This document shows positions 59,966 to 64,000 of a stretch of 64,000 nt of DNA, one piece after another (position 1 is the first letter of the stretch; every line of letters begins with the position of its first letter). The DNA is taken from contig NC_031797.1 of the NCBI RefSeq assembly GCF_001522545.3, positions 328,644 to 392,643 of the forward strand. The letters run 5' to 3'. The translations under genes were made by a program, and so were the position numbers. Under the pieces are notes generated by a model, which ran no database searches, had not been told where the DNA came from, and was given only the letters and a program-made list of their open reading frames with translations. This stretch comes from Parus major (taxonomy: Eukaryota; Chordata; Aves; Passeriformes; Paridae).

Positions 59966-60788
59966 AGGATAATCAACATGAAGAAGACATCATGAAACCA
60001 TCAAAGACAGTGAAGAGTTAAGTTTTAGATGAGGAAGAGAGAATAAGGAGATGCTTTAATTAAGCTGAAATATTTTTCTGTTAAAGCTATAGAGATGGAC
60101 AATAGTGTTCTGAAAAAACTCCTTTAATTCATGACAGAGTATATTGGGAGGAATGGAGTGTTCAAAGTGTGAATTTTGAGAAAAAGGTGGAGTAATTGTG
60201 ATACAGTGAGGTGCTGGAACAGAGCGGGGAGAAGTAATAGTTGAAGATTTGGGGCCATTTGAGGCAAAGAGAAAACTTCTGTTTCCAGGGAAGCTCACAG
60301 AGACAGATGAAGAGAACTTTTGCCTTTGAATAACTCATCCTTAAAAATGACATCCCTAGACTCATTGACCCATAACACACCTCAGAGTGATGTGAAATGG
60401 GAGGAGTGAACTGATGGCAGACAGATAGAGAAATACAAATGTTTTCATATGAGAAAATCCATAGATTAGCAGAAGAAGACTTCTGTTTCTCTACAAAGAC
60501 TGATGAAAAGACTGTAGTAGGAATTGGGACTGCTTTAAACACCAAAGTTCCAAAGTTTTTTTTGTCTCTGTGTTGTCATGTGAACAAGGGAATGGTTGGG
60601 TAGTGGGGGAAAAAGGGTTTTCTGGAAGTTTTATTCTGGTTTTCTTATTCTTGTAGTTTTGTTAATAAACTTTCTTTATTCCTTTTAAGTTTTAAGCCTG
60701 TTTTGCTCTTGTTCTAATCCACATCTCACAGCAAGAAATAAGTAAGTTTTCTAGTGATTTTTTTAGTTACTGCTTTAAAACCATGACA
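59523..60788 (+). mobile_element. ERVL-type solo LTR, 1266 bp, duplication CTCTT
   Basis: Begins TGTCCTGGGGTGACTTTAC and ends GCTTTAAAACCATGACA. Perfect 5-bp duplications CTCTT at 59518-59522 and 60789-60793. It contains a (GA)n tract (about 59936-59968), the poly(A)-type sequence TTGTTAATAAACTTTC (about 60659) and a T-rich U5. Minus-strand frames at 60056-60545 lie inside the LTR and are not host genes. Confidence 0.9.
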
Positions 60789-60793
60789 CTCTT

Positions 60794-63700
60794 CCAAAGG
60801 CAAGTTCTGGCCTTACAACCCAGTTTATGTGCGTGGATGTTCAGATGCTGGAGAAGCAAAAAATACCTGCCCAGATCATTCATGACAATACATACCCCTG
60901 GCACTTTTTCTACTGCCAACTGAAATCACTCAACTGATTATCACTAACCCTGTTACTCAACAAACACACACCAGGCCTCAAAACGTTTAATTCTAAATTA
61001 AAAATTGAGAATAGTAACTAGCAGGTAGTAGGTTCAAGCTTCCAAGCCATACTTGAGTCACATTAAAATACCAACACTGCTCTCAATAAAGCCTCTTTCT
61101 TATGAACTCATGGGACAATTTAATGCTTCTTCAATGCATTACCTGACTCTCCAGCCCCTTTGAAGCATAAACATTCCTATACAGTTCCACTGTCGTAGTC
61201 TGATGGCCCTCTCTTAACCTATCCTCTAAGAATCACCCTTGGCAAGCCCTTATGATTCCTTCCAGGACAGCTCCTCCTTTTCTGTCCTTCTGCCTTCAGC
61301 CACACACTGGGTTCCACAGTTTGTAGCAGCCCTCAGAAGCTCTTTGGCTGTAGTTTCACCTACAATTCCTACTTCCCTGAAGTCCAAAGCATCACCATTG
61401 CTTCTAAATCGTACAGTCAAGCACTACAGTTAATCAAGCACTTTAATCCTTCTTTCTCCTCCAACCAGGCCATTTTCCCAAAGACAAATTTGCTAATTCA
61501 TCACATCAGCACCTCTAAGCATCCACCTCAGTGAAGCACTGAACTCCTGAACAACTAATCTTGGGTCAAAATGAGAGAACCTGCTGTGTTAAATAAGGAG
61601 GCCTGAAGGACCTGTGCAACCTCTGCCAGACATCGCAAAGATCAAACAGCAAAATGGAATTGGATCATCCTGAATGCCAACATAGATTAGAAAAGTGCTT
61701 ACCTACCACTTGGGATTAATCTGTTGAATGAAGTTGAGGGAGGAATCCTGTATTATAATGCAGTATACCTACACAAGCAGTCAATGACTTTACACACAAC
61801 CCTTGCTCACCTCCCTTATGTGAGAAACACACAGGCTTTAATTATTTTCTATGAGTTGGCTTTAAATGTCAGTATCAACAGTTCCATCAATTTCCCAGGC
61901 ATTAGTTCCAGCAAATTCCCCAGCCTGTTCCAAATCTTAGAAAAAAACTAAAATTAATCAGGCTAAAATTAAGATTATTTTAAATTATACTCCTACCTGT
62001 AGAAGTAGTACATGCTTTCATGATTTTTCATTTCAAAACACAAAACTTAAAACCTTATCTGAGAACATCTACATTCCCAACATTACTGCAAAGTATGTCG
62101 AAAACATTGAGAGCAACAGATGGAAAGATTTCCCTTTCTCTAAGATTAAAAGCATTGAGACTCTCTTTTCACAAGCATAACAGCTTAATGAGTATTGCAA
62201 TCTGTCACATAATGATGTTCATTTAAAAACAAATGTGAATATGAATTATTCTTCATTAGCACAGATAACTTAAAAGCTCTGTGATAGGGGCAGCTTATAA
62301 AGCAGACTGTAAAACTCCAGTTGTTTCCATAGGCATTGTCTTCTTTTCTTTGCTGAAGTAGTGCCTAACATGAAGAGAACCTGCCTCCAATGGAGCTGCA
62401 TCTGTCACACAGGTAAACAAATCACTATCGGACAGCGTATTCCTTGTCAAGATTTGAAGGCTGCAACCACTGCGCTATTTATCCAGCAATTCTGGATTTA
62501 CAGGATGGCTTAACTACACGTGCAGTGGGATCATTTTAATGAGTGATCCTGCTGGACATGGTTTATTTGGATTGCTTAGCCCTGGTGGTCATCTCGGTCT
62601 TCTGACTCTTGAAGCTGAACTCCTCCTCCTGCTCTGCTGCTGAGGAACCCTGTGTTTGCTGCAGGCACCGGCAGATCTGTGAGCGAACTCTGACACCACA
62701 TTTATTTCTCCCTGGGTCAATTCCTCTGCAGAACAGACACTAATTTACCTCACTGCAGCCGGCTGTTCTGCCCTGCCTGAGCCGACACCATCCTGCCTGC
62801 AGCAGCTGCAGAGGGTGAAGACCCCAGCCCCGAGCAAAGGGTGGTGCCAGTCTCAGCCAGTTGGATCCCCCAGCACACCATCAGCAGCTCCAGCTTTCGC
62901 AGCACAGCCCTGATTCATGCTGGCTGAGCTCAGCGTTTATTTTTAAAATACCAGTACTGAGGGTCACTTTCTCCTTGCTTCAATTCACCACAACGTACTT
63001 TACAAGTCACACAGAAGTGATTATTTGGGGAATTCTGCTTTCATGCTTTTCATTCAGTATCCTCTCTAAACAGAAACATTCCTGTGATCTTTTCTTTGAA
63101 AACATTAAACACAAACTCTGACAATTCATCTTTCAAACTCTGAAGAAGGATCTTTCACATATGTACGAAGACAGACAGTTTAACCGGGAACTGTAGTTCC
63201 AAAAGCTCTTATAGTACCTCAGGGTAAAAATAACACTGCTTATTACAAACAAAATAATCTGCACAAAGCCTGCAGTTTACCTCTTTCACAATTCCTTATC
63301 TGTTTTGATTCAAAGCCTCAGCATTTGTTGGGTTGGAAGCCATATGCCACACCTGTGGCTACCAGCAGAGCAACCTCACAAAGAAAAGTATTTGAAGAAT
63401 TTCTTTCTTTTTGGAACTGACTTTTAAAACAAAGACACTAGTTCTTGTCAAAACCAGTTTTGGTGAAAGGTGAATCAGTCTTGAAGTTTATGGAATTACT
63501 GCAGTCCTCTTTGAACATATTTCCTATTTTCCCAAATAAAACTCCTGAATTAATTAAAACGATAGCATATTGGAAAAGGAGTGGGGAACATACACTGGGT
63601 TCTTGACATTGCTATTTAATTCTGGACAAACCTGCTGAAGGGTACTCATCAGTAAAGATGAAAACACTACAAAAACTACTCCCAACAGAACAGCCTTAAG

Positions 63701-64000
63701 TGGACTTTCAAAACTGGGAAAATTATGAGATTTGTTTTCTTTTTACTAATGAAGAACCTGCCATAGAGTGCCAGCAGAATTAAATATGAAACCTTTAATA
63801 CAAATATACTAAAGGTGAATGCATGCATATAGCGGAGATGCACAATAAAATGCACACCTTTATTTGAATGAAGAGGGTGGCTAAGGGCACAGAACACAGA
63901 CTTGCAGACACCTAGGTAGGGTGGAAAACCCCCTACAGCCAGGTCAGTGTGTGAGATCAGGATCACTGAGTCACACCATGAGTGCACAGCAGGCCCAAGG
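60794..64000. other. Right end of window, no gene recognised
   Basis: AT-rich sequence with a GC-rich patch at about 62570-62890 (CTGCAGCCGGCTGTTCTGCC, CAGCAGCTGCAGAGGG). The patch might be a promoter or 5' UTR exon, but no splice or coding evidence fixes it. The remaining frames show nothing. Confidence 0.4.

Noticed and set aside
60056..60545. Minus-strand frames of 80 and 127 residues
   Set aside because: They lie inside an LTR with clear duplications and have no recognisable domain.
62570..62890. GC-rich patch as a coding exon
   Set aside because: No consistent open frame with splice sites or family similarity; kept only as a possible promoter or 5' UTR.

Overview
This window looks like nuclear DNA from a bird, most likely a songbird (passerine). 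It has intron-split vertebrate genes with GT/AG splice sites. It also has many 3' fragments of CR1 LINEs, several ERV solo LTRs with clean target-site duplications, and a tRNA-Ile/CR1-tailed SINE of the kind described in zebra finch. I found no prokaryotic feature, CRISPR array or operon. Most of the long reading frames in the window are chance frames in introns and repeats.

Layout. (1) 1-2312, plus strand: the 3' three exons of a BTB-BACK-Kelch (kelch-like) gene, cut by the left window edge. (2) 6455-19513, minus strand: a broken ceramide synthase gene. Eight of ten exons can be matched, most at exactly the length of the intact copy. Two tryptophan codons are now stops, one splice donor is disrupted, exon 9 carries a deletion, and exons 8 and 10 were not found. 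(3) 19514-25736: spacer with an ERVK-like solo LTR, a CR1 fragment, a 603-bp ERVL-type LTR and the SINE. (4) 25737-51026, minus strand: a complete ten-coding-exon ceramide synthase gene (398 codons), most like CERS4. Its introns hold LTRs, CR1 pieces, a TG-rich satellite with a 150-base assembly gap, and a 197-bp tandem duplication. (5) 51028-64000: 5' flank or 5'-UTR intron of that gene, with one CR1 fragment and a 1.27-kb ERVL-type LTR; no other gene was recognised.

Biology. The main event is a head-to-tail duplication of a ceramide synthase gene, after which the downstream copy decayed. The intact copy keeps the Hox-like domain, the Lag1/TLC active-site exon and the acidic C-terminal tail, so it should encode a working ER-membrane (dihydro)ceramide synthase. 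The second story is retroelement traffic. Three same-length (279-280 bp) LTRs belong to one family. Two of them lie in sense orientation within 80 bp of splice acceptors of the intact gene. Two inverted ERVL-type LTRs share one intron, and two LTRs are nested inside CR1 fragments. I found no evidence for a previously undescribed molecular system; the duplicate-gene relic and the LTRs crowding exons are the most noteworthy observations.
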